Shown: positions 7,092 to 14,505 of the stretch, in pieces
How the letters are laid out: every line of letters begins with the position of its first letter
Position numbering within the stretch: the first letter of the stretch is position 1
Source of the DNA: an uncultured Bacteroidaceae bacterium
Lineage (GTDB): Bacteria; Bacteroidota; Bacteroidia; Bacteroidales; Bacteroidaceae
Assembly (NCBI GenBank): GCA_904502235.1
Contig: CAJGDP010000021.1
Coordinates: 1-30,546 of the forward strand
DNA length: 30,546 nt
Reading direction: 5' to 3'
Position numbers and translations under genes: made by a program
The notes under the pieces: generated by a model
Seen by the model: the letters and a program-made list of their open reading frames with translations, nothing else
What the model was told of the DNA's origin: nothing
Databases searched by the model: none

Positions 7092-9551
7092 TTATACAGT
7101 TAAATTGACAGGGTTGTTTACTTTCTCGCTGAGCAATGCAATGTCTATAACCTCCTTGATATCGTTTACGTAGTGGAAGGTGAGTCCCTTGATATAAACC
7201 TCGGGGATTGCTTCGATATTGCGCTTGTTCTCGTGGCAGATGATTATTTCTTTTATTCCGGCGCGCTTTGCGGCAAGTATCTTCTCCTTGATTCCGCCGA
7301 CGGGAAGTACTTTGCCACGAAGGGTTATCTCGCCTGTCATTGCGAGATTCTCTTTTACCTTACGCTGTGTGAGTGCCGATACGAGTGCTGTTGCCATGGT
7401 GATACCAGCCGAAGGACCGTCCTTGGGGATTGCACCCTCGGGTACGTGCAGGTGGATGTTCCACTTGTCGAAAATCTCGTATGGGATGTTCAGCTCTGAT
7501 GCATGCGACTTTATGTATTCGAGTGCAAGCATTGCCGATTCTTTCATTACATCGCCCAGGTTGCCTGTCAAGGTAAGTTTATCGCCTTTGCCACGGCTGA
7601 GACTTGTTTCAACGAAGAGTATCTCGCCACCGACTGCTGTCCATGCCAAACCTGTTACCACACCGGCATAGTCGTTGCCTTGATATTTGTCGCGTGAGTA
7701 TTCCTTCACTCCCAGAAGTTCTGTGAGATCGGACGGTTTTACGGTTGATATCTGCAGGCTTCCTTCGGTTGCTATCTTGCATGCCAGACGACGGAATATC
7801 TTGCCAATCTTCTTCTCGAGTGTTCTTACACCCGACTCGCGTGTGTAGTTCTCGATTATGGTTTCTATTGCGGCTTTGTTTATTGTCACCTTTTCCTTGT
7901 CTATACCGTTTGCCTTCTTCTCCTTGGGTACAAGGTGGCGTTTGGCAATCTCAATCTTCTCTTCGGTGAGGTATCCGCTGACCTCTATGAGTTCCATACG
8001 GTCGAGCAATGGACCGGGAATGTTTGCAAGGTTGTTTGCTGTGGCAATGAACATTACTTTCGACAAGTCGTAGTCTACGTCAAGGAAATTGTCGTGGAAG
8101 GTGCTGTTCTGCTCGGGGTCGAGCACTTCGAGCAATGCCGATGACGGGTCGCCGTGTGCGGAGCTTTGTCCCACCTTGTCAATCTCGTCGAGAATGAATA
8201 CGGGGTTGTCGGTTCCTGCCTTTGCAAGGTTCTTGAGAATGCGTCCGCTCATTGCGCCGATGTATGTCTTGCGGTGTCCTCTGATTTCCGATTCGTCGTG
8301 AATACCACCAAGCGACATACGTACGTATTTGCGCTTGAGCGCGTCTGCGATTGACTTGCCGAGCGAGGTCTTACCAACTCCCGGAGGGCCATAAAGGCAG
8401 ATGATTGGCGATTTCAGGTCGCCACGCATCTTGATTACTGCAAGATGTTCAAGGATTCTCTCCTTTACCTTTTCGAGTCCGTAATGGTCGCGGTCTAAAA
8501 CCTTGCGGGCATTGTTCATGTCGAGATTATCCTCGGTGCATTCGCCCCATGGAAGACCTACGAACATCTGCAGGTAGTTGAGCTGGACATGGTAGTCGGG
8601 CGACTGTGGGTTTATGCGGCTCAGCTTGTTAAGTTCGCGGTTGAAGATTTCTGCTGTTTCGCGCGACCATTTCTTGAGGTCGGCTTTGTCGCGGAGTTCC
8701 TTTGCATCCTGGTCCTGGACATTGCCTCCGAGTTCTTCCTGTATGTTCTTGAGTTTCTGCTGCAGATAATATTCGCGCTGTTGCTGGTCGAGCTCCTGGT
8801 GTGTCTTTTTTCTTATTTTTTCGTTCAGCTCTTCCAACTGCAGTTCGCGGTCGAGAATTGTCATCAGGTGGAATGCTCTCTCCTTGATTGAGCAGTCCAT
8901 AAGCAGAGCAACTTTATCCTTGTGAGGCAACTTTACGTTGGCGCAGAGGAAATTCACCAATGCGACGTTGTCGGTTATGTTGTCTATTGCAAATGCGACA
9001 TCGGGCTGTGGCTCGTAGTGCTTGAACAGTTCCTTGGCTGCGTTCTTGCAACTGTGTATCAATCCTCTGTACTCCTCGTTCATGGGTTGGTCGGTCTCTG
9101 ATGCATCTTCCACATTGCCGATGTGGTAAGGGTTGAGACGCTTGATACCCTTAAGGATAATTCTCTGATAACCTTGAAGAATCACAGTTGTGGTCTTGTC
9201 GGGCATGTCAAAGACACGTATGATTTTGGCTACTGTACCAACGCTGTGAAGTTCGTGCATTACAGGCTTTTCGGTAGATGGGTCTATCTGGCAGAAGACA
9301 CCCATGCAGCCTTTTTTCTTCTCCATGGCTTTGATGAGTCGGAGAGATGATTCCCTTCCTACAGATACAGGGAGTACTGTGCCGGGGAATAACAGCATGT
9401 TGCGCAATGGCAATATAGGCAATTCTTCTTCTATTGCTGTATAGCGGGTGCTTTGTCCGTCGCTTTCGTCAAAATCGGCTATCATCGAGATTCTGTTCTC
9501 GTTGAAATTGTCGTCCTCCATAAATGTTTCCTTCTCTTTATTGTTGTCCAT
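7092..9551 (-). CDS. lon: ATP-dependent protease Lon
   Basis: Cytoplasmic AAA+ serine protease that degrades misfolded and regulatory proteins. The order is: N-terminal substrate-binding domain, a coiled-coil region around the QQQREYYLQQKLKNIQEELG block, AAA+ domain with Walker A GPPGVGKTS (about residue 387) and Walker B VFILDEIDK, then the protease domain with Ser714 in KDGPSAG and Lys757 in KEKILAAK. I chose the ATG at 9551 (819 residues) over the in-frame ATG at 9581. A TATCTTTGC promoter box lies at 9582-9590, directly against the upstream ATG, which would put the transcript start at or past that codon. AAGGAAA also precedes the chosen ATG. It is the first gene of the minus-strand run. 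Confidence 0.95.
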   Translation of the reverse strand: MDNNKEKETFMEDDNFNENRISMIADFDESDGQSTRYTAIEEELPILPLRNMLLFPGTVLPVSVGRESSLRLIKAMEKKKGCMGVFCQIDPSTEKPVMHELHSVGTVAKIIRVFDMPDKTTTVILQGYQRIILKGIKRLNPYHIGNVEDASETDQPMNEEYRGLIHSCKNAAKELFKHYEPQPDVAFAIDNITDNVALVNFLCANVKLPHKDKVALLMDCSIKERAFHLMTILDRELQLEELNEKIRKKTHQELDQQQREYYLQQKLKNIQEELGGNVQDQDAKELRDKADLKKWSRETAEIFNRELNKLSRINPQSPDYHVQLNYLQMFVGLPWGECTEDNLDMNNARKVLDRDHYGLEKVKERILEHLAVIKMRGDLKSPIICLYGPPGVGKTSLGKSIADALKRKYVRMSLGGIHDESEIRGHRKTYIGAMSGRILKNLAKAGTDNPVFILDEIDKVGQSSAHGDPSSALLEVLDPEQNSTFHDNFLDVDYDLSKVMFIATANNLANIPGPLLDRMELIEVSGYLTEEKIEIAKRHLVPKEKKANGIDKEKVTINKAAIETIIENYTRESGVRTLEKKIGKIFRRLACKIATEGSLQISTVKPSDLTELLGVKEYSRDKYQGNDYAGVVTGLAWTAVGGEILFVETSLSRGKGDKLTLTGNLGDVMKESAMLALEYIKSHASELNIPYEIFDKWNIHLHVPEGAIPKDGPSAGITMATALVSALTQRKVKENLAMTGEITLRGKVLPVGGIKEKILAAKRAGIKEIIICHENKRNIEAIPEVYIKGLTFHYVNDIKEVIDIALLSEKVNNPVNLTV

Positions 9552-9581
9552 TATTGTATTTCCTTTGAATTCATATATCAT

Positions 9582-9614
9582 GCAAAGATACTTATTTCCG
9601 CCGAGTTGTTGAAA
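9582..9614 (-). promoter_or_regulatory. Promoter of the lon operon
   Basis: On the minus strand a TATCTTTGC box (9590 to 9582) fits the Bacteroidota -7 consensus TAnnTTTG. A TTTC at 9614-9611 stands 20 bases upstream in the -33 position, where TTTG is ideal. Transcription should start about 6 bases beyond the box, that is at about 9576. Confidence 0.65.
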
Positions 9615-9622
9615 TTTTTTCG

Positions 9623-9662
9623 TGTTATAAATATTTAATTAATATAATTTATGTTATAAATA
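9623..9662. repeat. Direct repeat TGTTATAAATA between lon and the lipid kinase
   Basis: The 11-base word TGTTATAAATA occurs at 9623-9633 and again at 9652-9662, 29 bases apart start to start, within a very AT-rich stretch. It lies upstream of the lon promoter and upstream of the divergent kinase promoter. It could be a paired regulator site or simply AT-rich sequence. Confidence 0.35.
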
Positions 9663-9702
9663 GATAATTTGGGATTATCCTTGATGAAATTGCTTGTTCC
9701 TG

Positions 9703-9735
9703 TTTCCTGTTTTCGCCAAATATGGTTAATTTTGC
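9703..9735 (+). promoter_or_regulatory. Promoter of the lipid kinase gene
   Basis: TTTC at 9703-9706, then 20 bases, then TAATTTTGC at 9727-9735, matching the Bacteroidota TAnnTTTG box. The layout is the same as at the divergent lon promoter. Transcription would start near 9741, which rules out the in-frame TTG (9669) and ATG (9684) as starts. Confidence 0.6.
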
Positions 9736-9758
9736 AGGCAATTACAGAGTTTGTCCAG

Positions 9759-10745
9759 GTGCCTGATAAAGAGAAAATATTGTTTATAATCAATCCGAAA
9801 TCCGGTGTTCAGAGCAAGAAGAATGTTCCTGCTATGGTTGAGAAATATATCGACCGTAACAGGTACGAGCTGTTTGTGGAGTACACTGCATATGCCGGAC
9901 ATGCCACGGAAATTGCCGCATCTGCGGTAAACGACGGATTCGATGTGGTTGTAGCCGTCGGTGGTGATGGAACTGTGAACGAGGTCGCACGTGCTTTGGT
10001 GCATACCAAAACTGCGCTTGGCGTTATCCCCTGCGGGTCGGGTAACGGATTTGCAAGGCATATTGGAATTCCTGTTGATGTGCGTAAGTCAATCCGTTTT
10101 ATCAATAAGGCTGAAACTGTATCCATAGATTATGGAAAACTGAACGGCTCTCCTTTCTTTTGTGCTTGCGGTGTGGGTTTTGATGCACTTGTCAGCATTG
10201 ATTTTGCAAACGGAAATACCCGTGGACTGGCTACCTATGTACAGAAGACTCTTGTTGATTGGGTGAAATATGAACCCGAGGTTTATGAGGTGGTGGTGGA
10301 TTCTGTAAAAAAGAGTTACAAGGCTTTTATAATTGCGTGCGGAAACGCTTCGCAATATGGAAACAATGCCTATATTACGCCTTTCGCTTCGATGCGCGAC
10401 GGTTTGCTGAGCATCTCGATACTTGAACCGTTCACAACGGTGGAAGTACCGTTTGTCGTGGCGCAACTTTTTGCCAATATGCTCGACAGGAATCCGCACA
10501 TGACAACTCTGAATGCGCGTAAACTTACCATAAAACGTAAAAAGGAAGCTCCGGTGCATTACGATGGTGAACCGGCAGTGATGGATGCCGAGCTGAATAT
10601 AGAGGTTGTTCCGGATGGCTTGAATGTTCTTGCCGCTCCCGGTTGGGACGGCACGTGTGATATTATTCCGTTGCACAGGCAGTTTTTTGACGCAATAACT
10701 GGAAATGTGCAGTTGCCGGAATTTCCTTTGTTCAAATTGAGGTGA
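9759..10745 (+). CDS. YegS/DagK-family lipid kinase
   Basis: A soluble or membrane-associated kinase of the diacylglycerol/sphingosine kinase superfamily that phosphorylates a lipid. The substrate (diacylglycerol, ceramide or other sphingoid base) cannot be told from sequence. ILFIINPKSG opens the catalytic domain, GGDGTVNEVA (68-72 for GGDGT) binds ATP, and PCGSGNGFARH follows. The C-terminal beta-sandwich carries the YDGEPAVMD block. I chose GTG at 9759 (328 residues) because a promoter box lies at 9727-9735, and because family members begin only a few residues before ILFIINP. The ATG at 9684 would add a 25-residue tail of no family character. The stop overlaps the next gene's GTG. Confidence 0.85.
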   Translation: MPDKEKILFIINPKSGVQSKKNVPAMVEKYIDRNRYELFVEYTAYAGHATEIAASAVNDGFDVVVAVGGDGTVNEVARALVHTKTALGVIPCGSGNGFARHIGIPVDVRKSIRFINKAETVSIDYGKLNGSPFFCACGVGFDALVSIDFANGNTRGLATYVQKTLVDWVKYEPEVYEVVVDSVKKSYKAFIIACGNASQYGNNAYITPFASMRDGLLSISILEPFTTVEVPFVVAQLFANMLDRNPHMTTLNARKLTIKRKKEAPVHYDGEPAVMDAELNIEVVPDGLNVLAAPGWDGTCDIIPLHRQFFDAITGNVQLPEFPLFKLR

Positions 10746-11218
10746 TACAAAAGGAACTTTTTGCCTCAATGACGGTTATATCAATGAAAATGTCTTTTAT
10801 GTTTAAGGGAATCTATAAAGTTCTAAAGAAATATCCTCTGTCGCTTGTGGTGCTGGCAGTAATTGTCTATCTGTCGTTCTTCAAGCCACCGACTGTTTCT
10901 TTAAGTATGGTAAAACATCTTGACAAGTTTGTCCATCTTGTCATGTATGGAGGATTCTGCTCGGTCCTGTGGTTCGAGTACTTTTTTACACACTGCAAGG
11001 TGAACTTCAAAAAGGTGCTTCTGTGGATATTCGTTGCACCAATACTTTTCAGCGGTGCAGTGGAATTCGGTCAGGCTTATCTCACCGATTATCGTGGTGG
11101 CGAGTTCGCAGATTTTGTGTTCAATACGGTGGGGGTGATTCTTGCCGCTCTTTTTGGCGTGTATGTGATACATCCTTTTATGAAAAAACACAACTTGTGC
11201 GGTAAAAGGAGATTTTAA
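10742..11218 (+). CDS. VanZ-like small integral membrane protein
   Basis: A protein of up to 158 residues with about four membrane segments: near 33-48, 66-85, 95-112 and 125-148 of the longest form. The pattern HLDKFVHLVMYGG, then VEFGQAYLTDYRGGEFADFVFNTVG, is the signature of VanZ-family proteins. The family is named after a teicoplanin-resistance gene, but most members have no known role. The GTG at 10742 overlaps the kinase stop codon (GTGA). ATGs at 10769, 10784 and 10790 are also in frame, and family members usually begin shortly before the first membrane segment, so the true start is open. It converges with trmN6, overlapping it by 4 bases with no terminator between. Confidence 0.78.
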   Translation: MIQKELFASMTVISMKMSFMFKGIYKVLKKYPLSLVVLAVIVYLSFFKPPTVSLSMVKHLDKFVHLVMYGGFCSVLWFEYFFTHCKVNFKKVLLWIFVAPILFSGAVEFGQAYLTDYRGGEFADFVFNTVGVILAALFGVYVIHPFMKKHNLCGKRRF

Positions 11219-11925
11219 GGAATCTTCAGGTAAAAATCGCGCAAAATATCTTTTGTTTCTTCGCTGTATTCCCCTCGTCCGTTTTCAAAGACAAGGGTGC
11301 TCTCAATGGGGCAAACGTCTTTATCGCGTACAAATTCTATCAATGCTCTCTTGGGCATTTTTGTAGGTGTGGTTTTAATGTGTGTAATACGTTTGACGTA
11401 AAAACCGTTTTCTGTTCCCGATGAAACCCATTCTTCCGCAATGTCGCACGGAATGATTATTGAAACTGTAACTGCAGGGGTAGAGACTTCGGCACACTTC
11501 GCAAAAAAACTGTTGCTGCTGAGGCTGTCGCTATGACGTGCAAGAGTGCGTGATTGCTTGTCGCATTTGAGGCTGTTTACAAAGTAGGGCGGGTTGCAGA
11601 CAATGGTATCGAACTTCTTGTCGGAACTGTATTCCAGGAAGTCGCTGTTGACTATTTCTATACGTTCTGTCCATGGAGAATTCTTTACATTCTCTGTGGC
11701 TTGAATGCTCGCATCCCTATCTATTTCAATGCCGGTGACTTGAGCGTTGCAACGCTGTGCCGCCATAATGGATATCAGTCCGCTGCCACAACCGATGTCA
11801 AGGATGTGCTTGCTGTCTGAACACTCGAACCATCCTCCGAGCAAGCAGCCGTCGGTTCCCACCTTCATGGCGCAACCGTCCTGAACTATTGTGAATTGTT
11901 TGAATCTGAAATAGTTGTTTGGCAT
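11215..11925 (-). CDS. trmN6: tRNA1(Val) adenine-37 N6-methyltransferase (YfiC family)
   Basis: A 236-residue SAM-dependent methyltransferase. The N-terminus FRFKQFTIVQDGCAMKVGTDGCLLG is typical of the family. Motif I LDIGCGSGL lies at 42-50, an acidic residue follows in IEID, and the catalytic NPPY at 111-114 marks N6-adenine methylation. E. coli YfiC methylates A37 of tRNA-Val1, and the target here is inferred. It starts 16 bases after the stop of the hydrogenase gene on the same strand and so may be read from the hydrogenase promoter. Its 3' end overlaps the VanZ-like gene by 4 bases. Confidence 0.85.
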   Translation of the reverse strand: MPNNYFRFKQFTIVQDGCAMKVGTDGCLLGGWFECSDSKHILDIGCGSGLISIMAAQRCNAQVTGIEIDRDASIQATENVKNSPWTERIEIVNSDFLEYSSDKKFDTIVCNPPYFVNSLKCDKQSRTLARHSDSLSSNSFFAKCAEVSTPAVTVSIIIPCDIAEEWVSSGTENGFYVKRITHIKTTPTKMPKRALIEFVRDKDVCPIESTLVFENGRGEYSEETKDILRDFYLKIP

Positions 11926-11941
11926 TGTCCTGTTTGTGATT

Positions 11942-13366
11942 TTACCTTCTCTTTACTTCGGTATCGAAACGGCGTGTTGCTTCGTTTCCTTCGCTGCAGG
12001 CACATGGACCGGTGATGCAACCGCCGGGGCACGACATCACTTCAACAAGCTTGCCGGGGCATTTGCCTGTCTTGGCATATGCACGCAACATGGCTATGTT
12101 CTTCTTGTGCAGGTCGGCTATTACAACGCCTTCGAGTTCTGCGTCGCCTATATGGTTCTTTACGGCAGTGAAGACACCTGCTGTCTTTGCAAAGTTATGT
12201 GCATCGCGAGATGCATGTTCTGTTGGAGTGTAGGGCATGGTGCTGTCTATGTCGATTCCCAATCCTTGAATTACGGAATTGAGTTCGCGGAAGGTCCATA
12301 CATAATCTACATTCTCGTCGGCGGCTCCTTCGGCTTTCTTTGATGCGCAGGGTGCAATGAATACAGTCTTGCACTCTTTTCCGAATTTTTCCTTTGTGTA
12401 GTTTGCCGTGTAGTGCATTGGCGACCTTGTGGTTGAAACATATTTTACAATCTCGGGGATATGTTTCTTGGCAAGGTTTACATATGCGGGACAACAGCTT
12501 GTTGTCATGAAGGGTTCTCCTTCCTCAATTCTTTCTTTCAGTTCTTCGGCTTCGCGACGGATGGTCTCTTCGGCTCCGTACGCCACTTCCATGACATCAC
12601 TGAAACCTATGGCTTTTAATGCTCCATATACCTGCTCTATAGGCTTGCCGAATTGGGCTAGAACTGCGGGAGCCACCATCGCTATCACTTTTTCTTCCTT
12701 GCGTATATCCTTCAGAACATCGAATACCTCGCACTTGTCGAAGATTGCTCCGAAGGGGCATGCATTAAGGCATTTACCGCAATAGATGCATTTTGCAGGG
12801 TCGATATGTTCAACTCCGTATTCGTCTTTTGAAATGGCTTTTACCGGGCATGCTTCTTCGCATGGGACTGGCATGTATATGATTGCATGGTAAGGGCATA
12901 CCTGATGGCATTTACCGCAACTTATACATTTGTCGTGGTCGATGTGTGCCTTGTCGTCCTTGTCGTAATAGATTGCTCCTTTGGGGCAGCTTGTGTAGCA
13001 TGGACGTGCCACGCAACCGCGACAAAGGTTCGATACTTCGTAGTTGCTCTTTACGCACGACGAACAGGCTTCGTCCATAACATGCAATACGACTCCGTCC
13101 TGCATGGAGACTCCTTTGCGCTTGTACATCCGTTTTACATAGATGCTCAGACGGTCCATTTCGTTGACTTCGTCCTGCATGGTGAAGCCGAGCATTGCCA
13201 TTGATTTGTATTTGATTACTGCGCGTTCTTTATGTATGCAACAACGTCCCTTGGGCTTTTGGTTGCGTGGATACATCTCGTATGGCATGCTGTCGATTTT
13301 TTCGTGTAGCTCGTTATGCTTCCACATCGACACCATTTTGGTAAGGAGTTTATAACGTATAAACAT
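11942..13366 (-). CDS. hydA: Monomeric [FeFe] hydrogenase, probably group B
   Basis: A 474-residue enzyme for reversible H2 formation, probably using reduced ferredoxin. The N-terminal half is rich in iron-sulfur motifs: CRGCVARPCYTSCP (C-x2-C-x4-C-x3-C), then two classical clusters, CISCGKCHQVCP and CIYCGKCLNACP, plus CEEACP. The H-cluster domain has L1 TTSCCPAY (Cys291 proton relay, Cys292 ligand), L2 APCASKKAE (Cys340, Lys343) and L3 EVMSCPGGC (Met444, Cys446, Cys450). All four ligands and the proton-relay Cys are kept, so activity is expected. L2 begins with Ala instead of Met, and L3 ends in GPCAC instead of GGGQP, unlike group A. The N-terminus, with LLTKMVSMWK and MYPRNQKPKGRCC, matches my memory of Bacteroides monomeric hydrogenases and supports the first ATG. 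Confidence 0.93.
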   Translation of the reverse strand: MFIRYKLLTKMVSMWKHNELHEKIDSMPYEMYPRNQKPKGRCCIHKERAVIKYKSMAMLGFTMQDEVNEMDRLSIYVKRMYKRKGVSMQDGVVLHVMDEACSSCVKSNYEVSNLCRGCVARPCYTSCPKGAIYYDKDDKAHIDHDKCISCGKCHQVCPYHAIIYMPVPCEEACPVKAISKDEYGVEHIDPAKCIYCGKCLNACPFGAIFDKCEVFDVLKDIRKEEKVIAMVAPAVLAQFGKPIEQVYGALKAIGFSDVMEVAYGAEETIRREAEELKERIEEGEPFMTTSCCPAYVNLAKKHIPEIVKYVSTTRSPMHYTANYTKEKFGKECKTVFIAPCASKKAEGAADENVDYVWTFRELNSVIQGLGIDIDSTMPYTPTEHASRDAHNFAKTAGVFTAVKNHIGDAELEGVVIADLHKKNIAMLRAYAKTGKCPGKLVEVMSCPGGCITGPCACSEGNEATRRFDTEVKRR

Positions 13367-13388
13367 GGTGGTCAGTTAAATTTTATTT

Positions 13389-13428
13389 TCAAAGATAGAT
13401 AAAAAACGTCAAAATCAACTATTTTTGC
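13389..13428. promoter_or_regulatory. Overlapping divergent promoters of hydA and hydEGF
   Basis: Minus strand: TATCTTTGA box at 13397-13389, with GTTG at 13419-13416 about 18 bases upstream. Plus strand: TATTTTTGC box at 13420-13428, with no clear -33 match. The two -7 boxes are only 22 bases apart, so each promoter's upstream element falls in or next to the other's core. Boxes are visible, but start sites are inferred. Confidence 0.55.
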
Positions 13429-13456
13429 AATAATGTTTCATTTGGGAACGAAAATA

Positions 13457-14503
13457 ATGGAAAATGGTTTGCGCGAGCTTGTTTCATGTCTTTCGGGAGC
13501 AGAATCTGTTCCTGAACAAGTGTGGCGTTCTCTATTGTCGGTAGGCAAGGATGAACGAGACTGGCTGGCTGCAATGGCACGCAAAGTTACGGAAGATAAT
13601 TTCGGCAAAGGCGTGTATGTGCGTGCACTGATAGAGATAAGTTCCTGTTGCAGGAATAATTGTCTCTATTGCGGATTACGTGCGGCAAACAAGGATGCTG
13701 TACGATACAGGCTTAGCAAAGAGCAGATATTGGAGTGTTGTGCCAAGGCGGCTTCGCTTGGCTTCAATACGTTTGTACTTCAGGGCGGAGAGGATGTGAT
13801 GCAGACTGATGAATGGCTTGCCGACGTTGTTAAAGCCATAAAAGCGGAATATCCGTCAAAGGCTGTTACTTTGTCTGTGGGCGAACGTTCCGATGCAGGA
13901 TTTGCCATGTTGCGTTCTGCCGGTGTGGACCGCTATCTTTTGCGTCATGAAACGGCTTGTGAGAAGCACTATTCGTTGTTGCATCCGTCTGCCATGAGTG
14001 CAGAAAACCGCAAACATTGTTTACATGTGCTGAAACAACTAGGTTTTCAGACGGGTAGTGGTATGATGATCGGTTTACCGGGACAGGGAGTTGATGAACT
14101 TGTTGCGGATTTGATGTATCTTGACATGCTTAAACCTGCAATGATTGGTATCGGTCCTTTTATCCCTGCAACCGGAACACCTTTTGCAAAAGAAAAGCCG
14201 GGCGATGTGGATACGGCGTTACTGCTTGTTTCGTTGTCGCGTCTGCGCTTTCCAAAAGCATTGATTCCTGCGACGACGGCTCTTGCAACACTCTGCGAGG
14301 ATGGAACAGAACGCGGAATTCTTGCAGGTGCAAATGTGGTGATGCCCAATATTACACCCTCTGCATTTGCACGGAATTACACTATTTACGATAACAAGAA
14401 GTACCACGACAGCGAATCGGCAGAACAGCTTGAATTGCTTGAACGAAAGCTCAATGCCATTGACCGTTTCATTGATTACAGCCGTGGTGATTATATGATA
14501 TAG
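13457..14503 (+). CDS. hydE: [FeFe] hydrogenase maturase HydE, radical SAM
   Basis: Radical SAM enzyme of the biotin-synthase-like group. In H-cluster assembly it processes the Fe(CO)2(CN)cysteine product of HydG. The SAM-cluster motif CRNNCLYC (Cys65, 69 and 72) is preceded by IEISSC, and GLRAANKDAVRYRLS follows as usual in HydE. The barrel is complete through MPNITPSAFARNYTIYDNK near the C-terminus. I chose the ATG at 13457 (348 residues) over the ATG at 13433, since a TATTTTTGC promoter box ends at 13428 and transcription should begin around 13434. hydG starts 2 bases after this gene's stop, so the two are translationally close. Confidence 0.93.
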   Translation: MENGLRELVSCLSGAESVPEQVWRSLLSVGKDERDWLAAMARKVTEDNFGKGVYVRALIEISSCCRNNCLYCGLRAANKDAVRYRLSKEQILECCAKAASLGFNTFVLQGGEDVMQTDEWLADVVKAIKAEYPSKAVTLSVGERSDAGFAMLRSAGVDRYLLRHETACEKHYSLLHPSAMSAENRKHCLHVLKQLGFQTGSGMMIGLPGQGVDELVADLMYLDMLKPAMIGIGPFIPATGTPFAKEKPGDVDTALLLVSLSRLRFPKALIPATTALATLCEDGTERGILAGANVVMPNITPSAFARNYTIYDNKKYHDSESAEQLELLERKLNAIDRFIDYSRGDYMI

Positions 14504-14505
14504 AG

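Noticed and set aside
10089..10769. 226-residue minus-strand frame opposite the lipid kinase
   Set aside because: The plus-strand kinase has clear GGDGT and PCGSGNG motifs, and the reverse frame has none.
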